Shown piece by piece: positions 53,750 to 63,100 of a DNA stretch of 64,000 bases. Numbering within the stretch: the first letter of the stretch is position 1; each line of letters starts with the position of its first letter. The notes beneath the pieces are model-generated. The model was not told the origin of the DNA. It was given only the letters and a program-made list of their open reading frames with translations, and did not search any database. Source of the stretch: Pseudomonas sichuanensis. Its GTDB lineage: Bacteria; Pseudomonadota; Gammaproteobacteria; Pseudomonadales; Pseudomonadaceae. The stretch spans positions 1 to 64,000 of the forward strand of contig NZ_QKVM01000002.1 of the NCBI RefSeq assembly GCF_003231305.1, given 5' to 3'. Both the position numbers and the translations under genes were made by a program.

Positions 53750-54745
53750 CTAGACCCACCGCAGCTTGCGAAACAGCAGCCACTGCCCCACCGCCAGGCC
53801 AAGCACGATCAGGCTGGCGAACAGGAAACCATAAGGGCTGTTCGAGCCCGGTATGCCGCCGACATTGATGCCCAGCAAACCGGTGATGAAGCTCATGGGC
53901 AGGAAGATGCAGGTAATGATGCCGAAGCGGTACATGGTCCGGTTCATCCGCTCGCTGCGGCGCCGATCCTCGCTTTCCAGCACCAGGGCAGCGCGCTCGC
54001 GGGCCAGCTCCAGCTCTTCGAGATAACGGATCAGGCTGTTGTTGAGCTCGTTCCAGTAGTCGCTGTCGGGGTCGGCGAACCAACTGCATTTGTTACGCGA
54101 CAACTGCGCGTAGATATCCCGCTGCGGTGCAAGGAAACGGCGCAGGCCGGCGGCACGTCGACGGATCTGCTGCAGGCTGCCTTGCTCAGGCGCATACCGT
54201 TCGTCGGCTTCCACCTTCTCTTCTTCGAGATCGACCGCCTCGGACAGGTCGCTGACCAGCGCCTGGACCTTCTCGGTGAGCAACTCGCCCATCAGCAGCA
54301 ACAGCTCGGACGCCGATTTCGGCCCCCTGCCCTCGTCCAACTGCTGAAGCACCTCGTCGCTGGCACGCAGCGGCCGCAGACGCAGCGAGATGACCCGCCG
54401 CGCTTCGGCGAAAATGCGCACCGAAACCATGTCCTCGGGCTCGGCACCCGGGTTGAGGTTGACCCCGCGCAGGAACAGCAGCATCTGCTCGTTGGCCAAC
54501 TGCAGCAGGCGCGGGCGGGTGTTCTCTTCCAGCAGCAGGTCGCAGGCGAACTCGCTCAGGCCACTGTCGTGCAGCAGCCAGGTGCGGGTTTGCGGATGGC
54601 TACGATCCCAATGCAGCCACAGGCTCTCCAGCGGCTGCAGCTGCAAATCGTCCAGCTCGGTACGGGCTATCGAACGCGCGCCGCCTTTGCCATCGAGCAC
54701 CAGGGCATGCACCAGCCCCCACTGCGCGTTGTCTTCCTCGAACAT
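53750..54745 (-). CDS. cmaX: CorA/ZntB-like divalent-cation transporter CmaX
   Basis: 331 aa from the ATG at 54745. A long cytoplasmic helical region (~1-265) is followed by two C-terminal membrane helices (IITCIFLPMSFITGLLGIN and FLFASLIVLGLAVGQWLLF). The pore-mouth motif reads GIN (LLGINVGGIPG) where CorA has GMN, as in ZntB-type members, so Mg2+ should not be assumed; Zn2+ or another cation is possible. Part of the sigX cluster. Confidence 0.9.
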   Translation of the reverse strand: MFEEDNAQWGLVHALVLDGKGGARSIARTELDDLQLQPLESLWLHWDRSHPQTRTWLLHDSGLSEFACDLLLEENTRPRLLQLANEQMLLFLRGVNLNPGAEPEDMVSVRIFAEARRVISLRLRPLRASDEVLQQLDEGRGPKSASELLLLMGELLTEKVQALVSDLSEAVDLEEEKVEADERYAPEQGSLQQIRRRAAGLRRFLAPQRDIYAQLSRNKCSWFADPDSDYWNELNNSLIRYLEELELARERAALVLESEDRRRSERMNRTMYRFGIITCIFLPMSFITGLLGINVGGIPGSNSPYGFLFASLIVLGLAVGQWLLFRKLRWV

Positions 54746-54772
54746 CAAAGCTCCATCAGCGCGCGCCGCGCG

Positions 54773-55264
54773 TCACTCGGGCATCTTCAGCGGGCTTGGC
54801 GAGACGATTATGCCATTGTTGTCGGCGTACACATACTCGCCCGGGCGGAAGGTGACTCCGGCAAAGGTCACCGCGACGTTGAGGTCGCCAATACCGCGTT
54901 TGTCGGTTTTCATGGGATGGCTGGCCAGGGCCTGCACACCCACATCGGTCTGCACCAGCACGTCGACGTCGCGCACGCAGCCGTAGATCACCAGGCCTTC
55001 CCAGCCGCTCTTCGCCGCCTTTTCGGCGAGCATGTCGCCCAGCAGCGCACGGCGCAGCGAACCACCGCCATCGACCACCAGCACCTTGCCTTTGCCATCG
55101 AGTTCGACCTGCTCCTTGACCAGCGAGTTGTCCTCGAAGCACTTGATGGTGACGATCTGGCCGCCGAACGAGTCGCGGCCACCGAAGTTGCTGAACATGG
55201 GTTCGAGCACCTGGACGAGGTCTGGGTAGGCGTCGCACAGGTCGGGCGTTACGTAATGCTGCAT
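54773..55264 (-). CDS. rraA: RraA-family protein (RNase E inhibitor homologue)
   Basis: 163 aa, full length. [12 protein letters not shown] at the start and [30 protein letters not shown] are the RraA/HMG-aldolase fold signatures. In E. coli RraA inhibits RNase E; some homologues are HMG/CHA aldolases, and both options remain for the Pseudomonas protein. It is preceded by an inverted REP and is followed by cmaX. Confidence 0.92.
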   Translation of the reverse strand: MQHYVTPDLCDAYPDLVQVLEPMFSNFGGRDSFGGQIVTIKCFEDNSLVKEQVELDGKGKVLVVDGGGSLRRALLGDMLAEKAAKSGWEGLVIYGCVRDVDVLVQTDVGVQALASHPMKTDKRGIGDLNVAVTFAGVTFRPGEYVYADNNGIIVSPSPLKMPE

Positions 55265-55375
55265 GGGAAACTCCTGTCAGTCACAACGAAAGCGAAGGTG
55301 GGACCAAGGCTACACCTTGCAAGGCATGGCAGTCATCCGGGACCGAGCAGTCAATTTACTTTTGCCTGCTGCGGC

Positions 55376-55446
55376 CTCTTCGCGGGTAAACCCGCTCCCA
55401 CAGGAGAGGTGTGAAGTCCTGTGGGAGCGGGTTTACCCGCGAAGAG
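55376..55446. repeat. Perfect inverted REP pair upstream of rraA
   Basis: A 29-bp REP beginning CTCTTCGCGGGTAAACCCGC (55376-55404) and its exact reverse complement (55418-55446) with a 13-bp spacer. It lies between the hydrolase gene's end and rraA. Confidence 0.92.
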
Positions 55447-55458
55447 CCCAACGCAGAA

Positions 55459-56451
55459 TCAACTGGCAGGCACCGGCTCCATCACCACCGTCGAGGCATG
55501 CACCGGCACCTGTGGATCCCTCAGCCAGCGCTCCACCAATGGCCACACCTGGGCCTGCGCGGCCTTGCTGACCAGCATGTCGACGTGCCCGAAGGCATCG
55601 AAGCCCTGCTCCTGCCCCAGGCGCAGGAACTGCTTGCTGTCACCGCCCAACTGATCGAACAGCTTGCGGCAAGCCCACACCGGGTCCTGGAAATCCCCTG
55701 CCCCGGCCACGGCCAATACCGGCACATCGACCTCGGCCAGCCCCGCCCACCAGTCGCGGTCCTTGTCGCCGAAGCGGCCGAACAGGCCATTCCAGCGCAG
55801 GCTTTCAAGCGCCAGGCCAATCGGCTCGTCTTCCGGGCCACGCTTGAGCCGCGAACCGCTGATCTGGGCAAAACGCTTGAGCAGCAGCTTCGCCCCCCAC
55901 GCCACCGGCGGCACCTTGAGCGGCCAGTACACGCGGCTGACCTGGGCGCCGAAGAAGGCCGCGCTGGCCACCTGCGCACTGGCCAGGTAGCCACCGCCCA
56001 GCGCAGCGGCCAGGGTGGTGCCGCCCAGGGAATGGCCCAGCCAGTGCGGCGCCTGCCCAGCTTGCTCCTGGACAAAGGCGCCAATCACCGGCAGGTCATA
56101 GCGGGCATAGTCGGCCACACGATTCTGCTGCCAGTCGCGGTTGCGTGGCGACAGGCCATGGCCGCGCATTTCCGGGATCCATACATCGAAACCGGCACGG
56201 GCGAGGTAGGCACCCAGGCCGATGCCCTTGGGTGAGTACCAGAAGCGTCGATTGGAAAAACTGCCGTGCAGGAGAATGATCGGCACGCCTTGGGCACGAT
56301 CCTGGTCGGCAAGGCCCAGACGAGTGACGGCCAGCTCGACGCTCGAATCGGGGCTGTTGCCGGCCTTGATCCGGTAGACGTCTTCGCTGAGGTCGCCGCG
56401 GCGCTCGGCACTGAGCAACGCGACGGGGAATTGGGTGCTGCTGCTTTGCAT
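55459..56451 (-). CDS. Alpha/beta hydrolase
   Basis: 330 aa from the ATG at 56451 (MQSSSTQFPVALLS); the open frame upstream runs through a REP pair. The oxyanion block IILLHGSFSNRRFW (~78), nucleophile elbow GHSLGGTTLAAAL (~142, Ser in GHSLG), a likely acid in VAGAGDFQDP (~263) and the catalytic-type histidine in AFGHVDML (~295) are seen. Lipase or esterase-like; the substrate is not evident. It lies between rraA and ppsA. Confidence 0.87.
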   Translation of the reverse strand: MQSSSTQFPVALLSAERRGDLSEDVYRIKAGNSPDSSVELAVTRLGLADQDRAQGVPIILLHGSFSNRRFWYSPKGIGLGAYLARAGFDVWIPEMRGHGLSPRNRDWQQNRVADYARYDLPVIGAFVQEQAGQAPHWLGHSLGGTTLAAALGGGYLASAQVASAAFFGAQVSRVYWPLKVPPVAWGAKLLLKRFAQISGSRLKRGPEDEPIGLALESLRWNGLFGRFGDKDRDWWAGLAEVDVPVLAVAGAGDFQDPVWACRKLFDQLGGDSKQFLRLGQEQGFDAFGHVDMLVSKAAQAQVWPLVERWLRDPQVPVHASTVVMEPVPAS

Positions 56452-56479
56452 GGCTTCACGAACAGATAAAAGACGACAA

Positions 56480-56569
56480 CGTGGGAGCGGGCTTGCCCCG
56501 CGATGGCGTCGGGACAGGCTACTAGAGGTGTCCTGGCTGACGCCATCGCGGGGCAAGCCCGCTCCCACG
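56480..56569. repeat. REP pair between the hydrolase and ppsA
   Basis: CGTGGGAGCGGGCTTGCCCC and its mirror ending CCGCTCCCACG, with complementary GATGGCGTC/GACGCCATC extensions that lengthen the stem. Located between ppsA and the downstream hydrolase gene. Confidence 0.88.
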
Positions 56570-56607
56570 CATAAACACGAGGGCGCCATGCGCCCTCGCC
56601 AATCACA

Positions 56608-58983
56608 TCAGGCTGCGCCCTGGCCTTCGGCCAGGAAGAACCAGGTCTCGAGCACCGAGTCCGGGTTCAGCGACACGCTCTCGATGCCCTGCTCCATCAG
56701 CCACTTGGCCAGGTCCGGGTGGTCCGATGGGCCCTGGCCGCAGATGCCTATGTACTTGCCAGCCTTGTTGCACGCGGCGATGGCGTTGGCCAGCAGTTTC
56801 TTGACCGCAGGGTTACGCTCGTCGAACAGGTGGGCGATGATCCCCGAGTCGCGGTCCAGGCCCAGGGTGAGCTGGGTCAGGTCGTTGGAGCCGATCGAGA
56901 AACCGTCGAAGTACTCGAGGAACTCTTCGGCCAGGATGGCGTTGGACGGCAGCTCGCACATCATGATCACGCGCAGGCCGTTGTCGCCACGGGCCAGGCC
57001 GTTTTCGGCGAGCAGGTCGACGACCTGGCTGGCTTCGCCCAGAGTGCGCACGAACGGCACCATGATCTCGACGTTGGTCAGGCCCATCTCGTTGCGCACG
57101 CGCTTGAGGGCGCGGCATTCGAGCTCGAAGCAGTCACGGAACGACTCGCTGATGTAGCGCGAGGCGCCGCGGAAGCCCAGCATCGGGTTTTCTTCTTCCG
57201 GCTCGTACAGCTTGCCACCGATCAGGTTGGCGTATTCGTTGGACTTGAAGTCCGACAGGCGCACGATGACCTTTTTCGGGTAGAAGGCTGCGGCCAGGGT
57301 GCTGATACCCTCGACCAGCTTCTCGACATAGAAGCCGACCGGGTCGCTGTAGCCGGCGATGCGCTTGTCGACGCTCTCTTTGAGCTCCGGCGGCAGGCCC
57401 GCGTAGTTCAGCAGCGCCTTGGGGTGCACGCCGATCATGCGGTTGATGATGAACTCCAGGCGCGCCAGGCCCACACCTTCGTTGGGCAACTGGGCGAAGT
57501 CGAACGCGCGGTCCGGGTTGCCCACGTTCATCATGATCTTGAACGGCAGCTCCGGCATGGCATCCACCGAGTTCTGCTTGACGTCGAAGCCCAGCTCGCC
57601 TTCGAAGATGAAGCCGGTGTCGCCTTCGGCGCAGGACACCGTCACGCCCTGGCCGTCTTTGAGCACCTGGGTGGCGTTGCCGCAACCGACCACCGCCGGG
57701 ATACCCAGTTCACGCGCGATGATCGCCGCATGGCAGGTACGCCCGCCGCGGTTGGTGACGATGGCGCTGGCGCGCTTCATCACCGGTTCCCAATCCGGGT
57801 CGGTCATGTCCGAGACCAGCACGTCGCCGGGCTGGACCTTGTCCATTTCCGACACGTCCTTGATCACGCGCACCTTGCCGGCGCCGATGCGCTGGCCGAT
57901 GGCACGGCCTTCGACCAGCACGGTGCCTTTCTCCTTGAGCAGGTAGCGCTCCATGACGTTGGCGCTGGCGCGGCTCTTCACGGTCTCAGGGCGGGCCTGA
58001 ACGATGTACAGCTTGCCGTCGTCACCGTCCTTGGCCCATTCGATGTCCATCGGGCGCTGGTAGTGCTGCTCGATGATCATCGCCTGCTTGGCCAGCTCGG
58101 CCACTTCGGCGTCGCTCAGGCAGAAGCGTGCGCGTTCGGCGCGGTCGACTTCGACGGTCTTGACCGAACGGCCGGCCTTGGCTTCATCGCCGTAGACCAT
58201 CTTGATCGCCTTGCTGCCCAGGTTGCGGCGCAGGATCGCCGGGCGACCGGCCTGCAAGGTGTTCTTGTGCACGTAGAACTCGTCCGGGTTGACCGCACCC
58301 TGCACGACGGTTTCACCCAGGCCGTAGGCGCCGGTGATGAACACCACGTCACGGAAGCCCGACTCGGTGTCGAGGGTGAACATCACGCCGGCGGTGCCGG
58401 TTTCGGAGCGGACCATGCGCTGCACGCCGGCGGACAGGGCGACCAGCTTGTGGTCGAAGCCCTGGTGCACGCGGTAGGCGATGGCACGGTCGTTGAACAG
58501 CGAAGCGAAGACTTCCTTGGCCGCACGGATTACGTTGTCGACGCCACGGATGTTGAGGAAGGTTTCCTGCTGGCCGGCGAACGAGGCGTCCGGCAGGTCT
58601 TCGGCGGTGGCCGAGGAGCGCACGGCGACCGCCATGTTGTCATTACCGGCGGCCATTTCGGCGAAGGCCGTACGGATTTCCGAATCCAGACGTGCCGGGA
58701 ATTCGGCTTCCATGACCCACTGGCGGATTTGTGCGCCGGTCTTGGTCAGGGCATTGATGTCGTCGACGTCCAGCGCGTCGAGCGCGGCGTGGATACGGTC
58801 GTTCAGGCCACTCTGTTCGAGAAAGTCGCGGTACGCCTGAGCCGTAGTGGCAAAGCCGCCCGGAACCGAAACGCCGGCACCGGCAAGATTGCTGATCATC
58901 TCGCCCAGGGATGCGTTCTTGCCCCCCACATGCTCCACATCATGGACGCCGAGCTTATCGAGGGAAACTACGTACTCTACCAA
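56608..58983 (-). CDS. ppsA: Phosphoenolpyruvate synthase
   Basis: Converts pyruvate and ATP to PEP in gluconeogenesis. The TTG at 58983, preceded by GGAGAG, gives 791 aa starting [21 protein letters not shown] as in the family; the frame further upstream is not conserved. N-terminal ATP-grasp domain, central swivelling domain with catalytic His in [15 protein letters not shown] (~420), and C-terminal PEP-binding barrel ([16 protein letters not shown] ~710). It diverges from ppsR, its dedicated regulator. Confidence 0.96.
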   Translation of the reverse strand: MVEYVVSLDKLGVHDVEHVGGKNASLGEMISNLAGAGVSVPGGFATTAQAYRDFLEQSGLNDRIHAALDALDVDDINALTKTGAQIRQWVMEAEFPARLDSEIRTAFAEMAAGNDNMAVAVRSSATAEDLPDASFAGQQETFLNIRGVDNVIRAAKEVFASLFNDRAIAYRVHQGFDHKLVALSAGVQRMVRSETGTAGVMFTLDTESGFRDVVFITGAYGLGETVVQGAVNPDEFYVHKNTLQAGRPAILRRNLGSKAIKMVYGDEAKAGRSVKTVEVDRAERARFCLSDAEVAELAKQAMIIEQHYQRPMDIEWAKDGDDGKLYIVQARPETVKSRASANVMERYLLKEKGTVLVEGRAIGQRIGAGKVRVIKDVSEMDKVQPGDVLVSDMTDPDWEPVMKRASAIVTNRGGRTCHAAIIARELGIPAVVGCGNATQVLKDGQGVTVSCAEGDTGFIFEGELGFDVKQNSVDAMPELPFKIMMNVGNPDRAFDFAQLPNEGVGLARLEFIINRMIGVHPKALLNYAGLPPELKESVDKRIAGYSDPVGFYVEKLVEGISTLAAAFYPKKVIVRLSDFKSNEYANLIGGKLYEPEEENPMLGFRGASRYISESFRDCFELECRALKRVRNEMGLTNVEIMVPFVRTLGEASQVVDLLAENGLARGDNGLRVIMMCELPSNAILAEEFLEYFDGFSIGSNDLTQLTLGLDRDSGIIAHLFDERNPAVKKLLANAIAACNKAGKYIGICGQGPSDHPDLAKWLMEQGIESVSLNPDSVLETWFFLAEGQGAA

Positions 58984-59165
58984 GGTGATCTCTCCACTAA
59001 CTGTATTGGAAAAGCTCAAGGGCGCCCGCCTGTCTGCTCTGCGACTGGGCCGGGACGCTTGTGGCCTGGACCTGGAAAATAAGTGAGAATGCCGAGCAAC
59101 CGCGTTCGGCAAACCGAACCTATCATATCCAGAAATCTTCGGCAGCTTAAGGCCCCCAGGTGCAA

Positions 59166-59984
59166 ATGAAACGAACCGCGTTTTTCATCTCCGACGGTAC
59201 CGGCATCACTGCAGAAACGTTGGGGCAGAGCCTGCTCGCACAATTCGAGAGCATTCCGTTCAATAAATTCACCCGTCCCTACATCGATACGCTGGACAAG
59301 GCCCGGGCCATGGTCCAGCAAATCAACGCGGCGGCCGAGCGTGACGGGGTGCGCCCGATCATCTTCGACACCATCGTCAACCAGGACATCCGCGAAGTCA
59401 TGGCCACGTCCAATGGCTTCATGATCGACATCTTTTCGACGTTTTTATCCCCACTCGAGCAGGAATTGACCGCCCATTCGTCGTATTCCGTGGGCAAATC
59501 CCACTCCATCGGCGGCAATTCCAACTACATGGAGCGTATCGAGGCGGTCAACTTCGCCCTCGACAACGACGACGGCGCGCGGACCCATTACTACGACAAG
59601 GCCGACCTGATCCTGGTCGGCGTGTCACGCTGCGGCAAGACCCCGACCTGCCTGTACATGGCCATGCAGTTCGGTATTCGCGCCGCCAACTACCCGTTGA
59701 CCGAGGACGACATGGAGCGCCTGCAGCTGCCGGCGGTGCTAAAGAAGCACCACAACAAGCTGTTCGGCCTGACCATCGATCCCGACCGCCTGACCGCCAT
59801 CCGCCACGAACGCAAGCCCAACAGCCGCTACTCGAGCTTCGCCCAGTGCGAGTTCGAGGTGCGCGAGGTGGAGAGCCTGTTCCGCCGGGAGAACATTCCC
59901 AACATCAATTCCACGCATTTTTCGGTGGAAGAGATTTCGGCGAAGATCCTGGTGGAGAAAGGCGTGGAGCGGCGCTTCAAGTAA
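59166..59984 (+). CDS. ppsR: PEP synthase regulatory kinase/pyrophosphorylase (DUF299)
   Basis: Switches PpsA off by ADP-dependent threonine phosphorylation and on by phosphorolysis. 272 aa from the ATG at 59166 ([20 protein letters not shown]); a GTG two codons earlier is unlikely. The P-loop-like block [15 protein letters not shown] is near residue 153, typical of DUF299. It diverges from ppsA over 182 bp, so enzyme and modifier share a control region. Confidence 0.95.
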   Translation: MKRTAFFISDGTGITAETLGQSLLAQFESIPFNKFTRPYIDTLDKARAMVQQINAAAERDGVRPIIFDTIVNQDIREVMATSNGFMIDIFSTFLSPLEQELTAHSSYSVGKSHSIGGNSNYMERIEAVNFALDNDDGARTHYYDKADLILVGVSRCGKTPTCLYMAMQFGIRAANYPLTEDDMERLQLPAVLKKHHNKLFGLTIDPDRLTAIRHERKPNSRYSSFAQCEFEVREVESLFRRENIPNINSTHFSVEEISAKILVEKGVERRFK

Positions 59985-60022
59985 ACCGCTGCGAACCTGT
60001 GGGAACAGGTTCAGTACGGACA

Positions 60023-60097
60023 GCGTGGGAGCGGGCTTGCCCCGCGATTAACCATAGCCTGACCCGACGCTATCGCGGGGCAAGCCCGCTCCCACGC
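60023..60097. repeat. REP pair between ppsR and gdhB
   Basis: GCGTGGGAGCGGGCTTGCCC and its mirror ending CCCGCTCCCACGC flank a short spacer between convergent genes, followed directly by an intrinsic terminator. Confidence 0.88.
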
Positions 60098-60121
60098 CTC
60101 GCCTCCCCAGACAAATGAAAA

Positions 60122-60150
60122 AGCCCCGGCATCACTGCCGGGGCTTTTCT
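60122..60150. terminator. Intrinsic terminator between ppsR and gdhB
   Basis: AGCCCCGGCA-TCAC-TGCCGGGGCT (10-bp perfect stem), flanked by A-run and T-run, so it can stop transcription from both convergent genes. Confidence 0.92.
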
Positions 60151-60168
60151 TTTACCTCAACGCAAGGC

Positions 60169-63100
60169 TCAGGACGGAATCACCGCCGCCTGCCCGCTCA
60201 TCGCCAGGTCGACCAGCTCGCGGTTGGCCACCGCGTACATCGCATAGTCGGTACCGGTGGCGTTGCGCAGGTCGTCGAGCATGGCGCGCCAGCGCTCCAC
60301 CATCACCCGGTGCTGCTCGCACCACAGGGCCACGCGGGCGTCCATGTCTTCAGGCGCATCGGCCATCTGCAATACCGAGATGGTGATCGCCCGCTGCTGC
60401 AGGTCGATGTCGTCGCGGAATGCTTCGCGGGCCAGGGCCTGCCAGTTGTTTTCCACCGGCAGGTTGCTGATTTCCTGCAGGTACCAGGTCAGGTCCAGCG
60501 AGCTGCCCACGGCGAAGAACGCCTTGGCCACCTGCGCAGGATCATGCCCGGTCACGTCGGACGCCTCGATGATCGGCAGCAGGGTGTACAGGTGCGTGGT
60601 ACCGGCCACCATGCGCGCCAGCAGCTCCGGCACACCGGCTTCGACGAAGCCCTGGTAGCGGACCATCCAACGCTCGCGGGTCGGGCCTTCGAGCAGTTCG
60701 TCGAGCTTGAGCCCAAGCTGGGCGATCTTCGGCCCGAAGTGGGCCACGTCACGGCCAGCGTCCTGCTCGTTGCGCCGGCTACGCAGGAACCAGCGGGTGG
60801 CGCGGCGGCCCAGGCGCATCAGCTCGTCCATCAGGGTCAGCTGGATCTCGGCCGGCACCTGGTAGTCGAGGGCCTCGATCTGACGGAACCAGTGCGGCAG
60901 GTGGAAGATGTCGCGCACGATCACGTAGGCGCCGGCCACGTTGGCCGGGCTCATGCCGGTGGACTCCTTCAGGCGCTGCACGAAGGTGATGCCCATGTTG
61001 TTGACCAGGTCGTTGGCGATCTGGGTGCTGACGATCTCGCGTTTCAGGCGGTGGCCGCGCATGGAGTCGGCGTACTTGGTCACCAGCGACGGCGGGAAGG
61101 CGGTCTCCATGTCGCGGGTGAGGTAGTCGTCGTCCGGCACCAGCGACTTGAGCAGTTGCTCCTTGAGGTCGATCTTGCTGTACGAGATCAGCACCGACAG
61201 CTCGGCACGGGTCAGGCCCTGGCCTGCGGCCAGGCGCTCGGCCAACTGCTCTTCGCTGGGCAGGAACTCGATGGCGCGGTCCAGCTTGCCCCGGGCCTCG
61301 AGGTCGGCCATCAGGCGCTTGTACTCGGCAATCCGCTCGCGGGCGCGGCGCGCGGCCAGTGACAGCGCTTGCGTCTGCTTGTAGTTGTTGCCCAGCACCA
61401 GCCCGGCCACTTCGTCGGTCATGCTGCCCAGCAGCTGGTTACGCTGCTTCTCGGTCATGTCGCCGGCCTGCACCACTTCGTTGAGCAGGATCTTGATGTT
61501 GACCTCATGGTCGGAGCAGTCCACACCACCGGCGTTGTCGATGAAGTCGGTGTTGGTGGCGCCGCCATTGAGGCCGAACTCGACACGGCCGAGCTGGGTC
61601 ATGCCCAGGTTGCCGCCCTCGCCCACCACCTTGCAGCGCAGTTCGTTACCGTTGACGCGCAGGGCATCGTTGGCCTTGTCGCCGACATCGGCGTGGCTTT
61701 CGCTGCTGGCCTTGACGTAGGTGCCGATACCGCCGTTCCACAGCAGGTCGACCGGCGCCTGCAACAGGGCGTGCAACAGCTCGGTCGGGGTCAGGCGGTC
61801 GGCCTCGATGGCGAAGCGTTCCTTCATCTGCGGGCTGATGGCGATGCTCTTGGCACTGCGCGGGAAGATCCCGCCGCCTTCGGACATGATGCTGGTGTCG
61901 TAGTCGCTCCAGGCCGAGCGCGGCAGGTCGAACAGGCGCTTGCGCTCGACGAAGCTGGTGGCCGGGTCCGGGTTCGGGTCGATGAAGATGTGCAGGTGGT
62001 TGAACGCGGCCACCAGTTGCAGCTTGTCGGACATCAGCAGGCCGTTGCCGAACACGTCACCGGCCATGTCGCCGACACCCACCACGGTGATCGGGTCTTC
62101 CTGCACGTTGATGCCGCGCTCGCGGAAGTGGCGCTGCACGCCCACCCACGCGCCACGGGCAGTGATGCCCATCTTCTTGTGGTCGTAGCCGGCCGAGCCG
62201 CCCGAGGCGAACGCATCGCCCAGCCAGAAGCCGTAGTCGATGGCGATGCCGTTGGCGATGTCGGAGAAGGTCGCGGTGCCCTTGTCCGCGGCGACCACCA
62301 GGTACGGGTCGTCATCATCGTGACGCACCACGTTCGCAGGCGGTACCACGCCACCGTCCTTGAGGTTGTCGGTGATGTCGAGCAGGCCGGAGATGAAGAT
62401 GCGGTAGCACGCCACGCCCTCGGCGGCGATCTCGTCACGGCTGCCGCCCAGCGGCAGGCGGCGCGGCAGGAAGCCGCCCTTGGCGCCCACCGGCACGATC
62501 ACCGAGTTCTTCACCTGCTGGGCCTTGACCAGGCCCAGCACTTCGGTGCGGAAGTCTTCTTCGCGGTCCGACCAGCGCAGGCCGCCACGGGCAACGTTGC
62601 CGAAGCGCAGGTGCACGCCCTCGACCCGCGGCGAATAGACGAAGATCTCGAATTTCGGTACCGGTTTGGGCAGCTCGGGGATCAGCTTGGGGTTGAACTT
62701 GAAGCTGAAGTACGACTTGTTCTGGCCGTTGGCGTCCGGCTGGTAGAAGTTGGTGCGCAGGGTGGCCTTGATCAGGTCAAGGTAGCGCCGCAGGATGCGG
62801 TCCTCGTTGAGCACCTGCACCTCGTCCAGGGCGGTGAGGATCGCCTGCTCCAGGCGCAGTTGCTTGTCGTCGAGGTCTTCCTGGGTGAGCTTGCGCGCCA
62901 GGTAGAAACGGGTCTTGAACAACCGGGTCAGCTCGCGGGCGATGTCGGTGTGGTTGTTCAGGGTGCTGGCGATGTAACCCAGGTCGAAGCCCAGGCGGAT
63001 CTGCTTCAGGTACCGGGCATAGGCGCGCAGCAGCGCCACGTCGCGCCACGGCAGGCCGGCGGTCAGCACCAGGCGGTTGAAGGCGTCGTTCTCGGCGTCG

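Noticed and set aside
53750..54745. Naming cmaX as a magnesium transporter CorA
   Set aside because: The pore motif is GIN, not GMN, so the cation should be left open.
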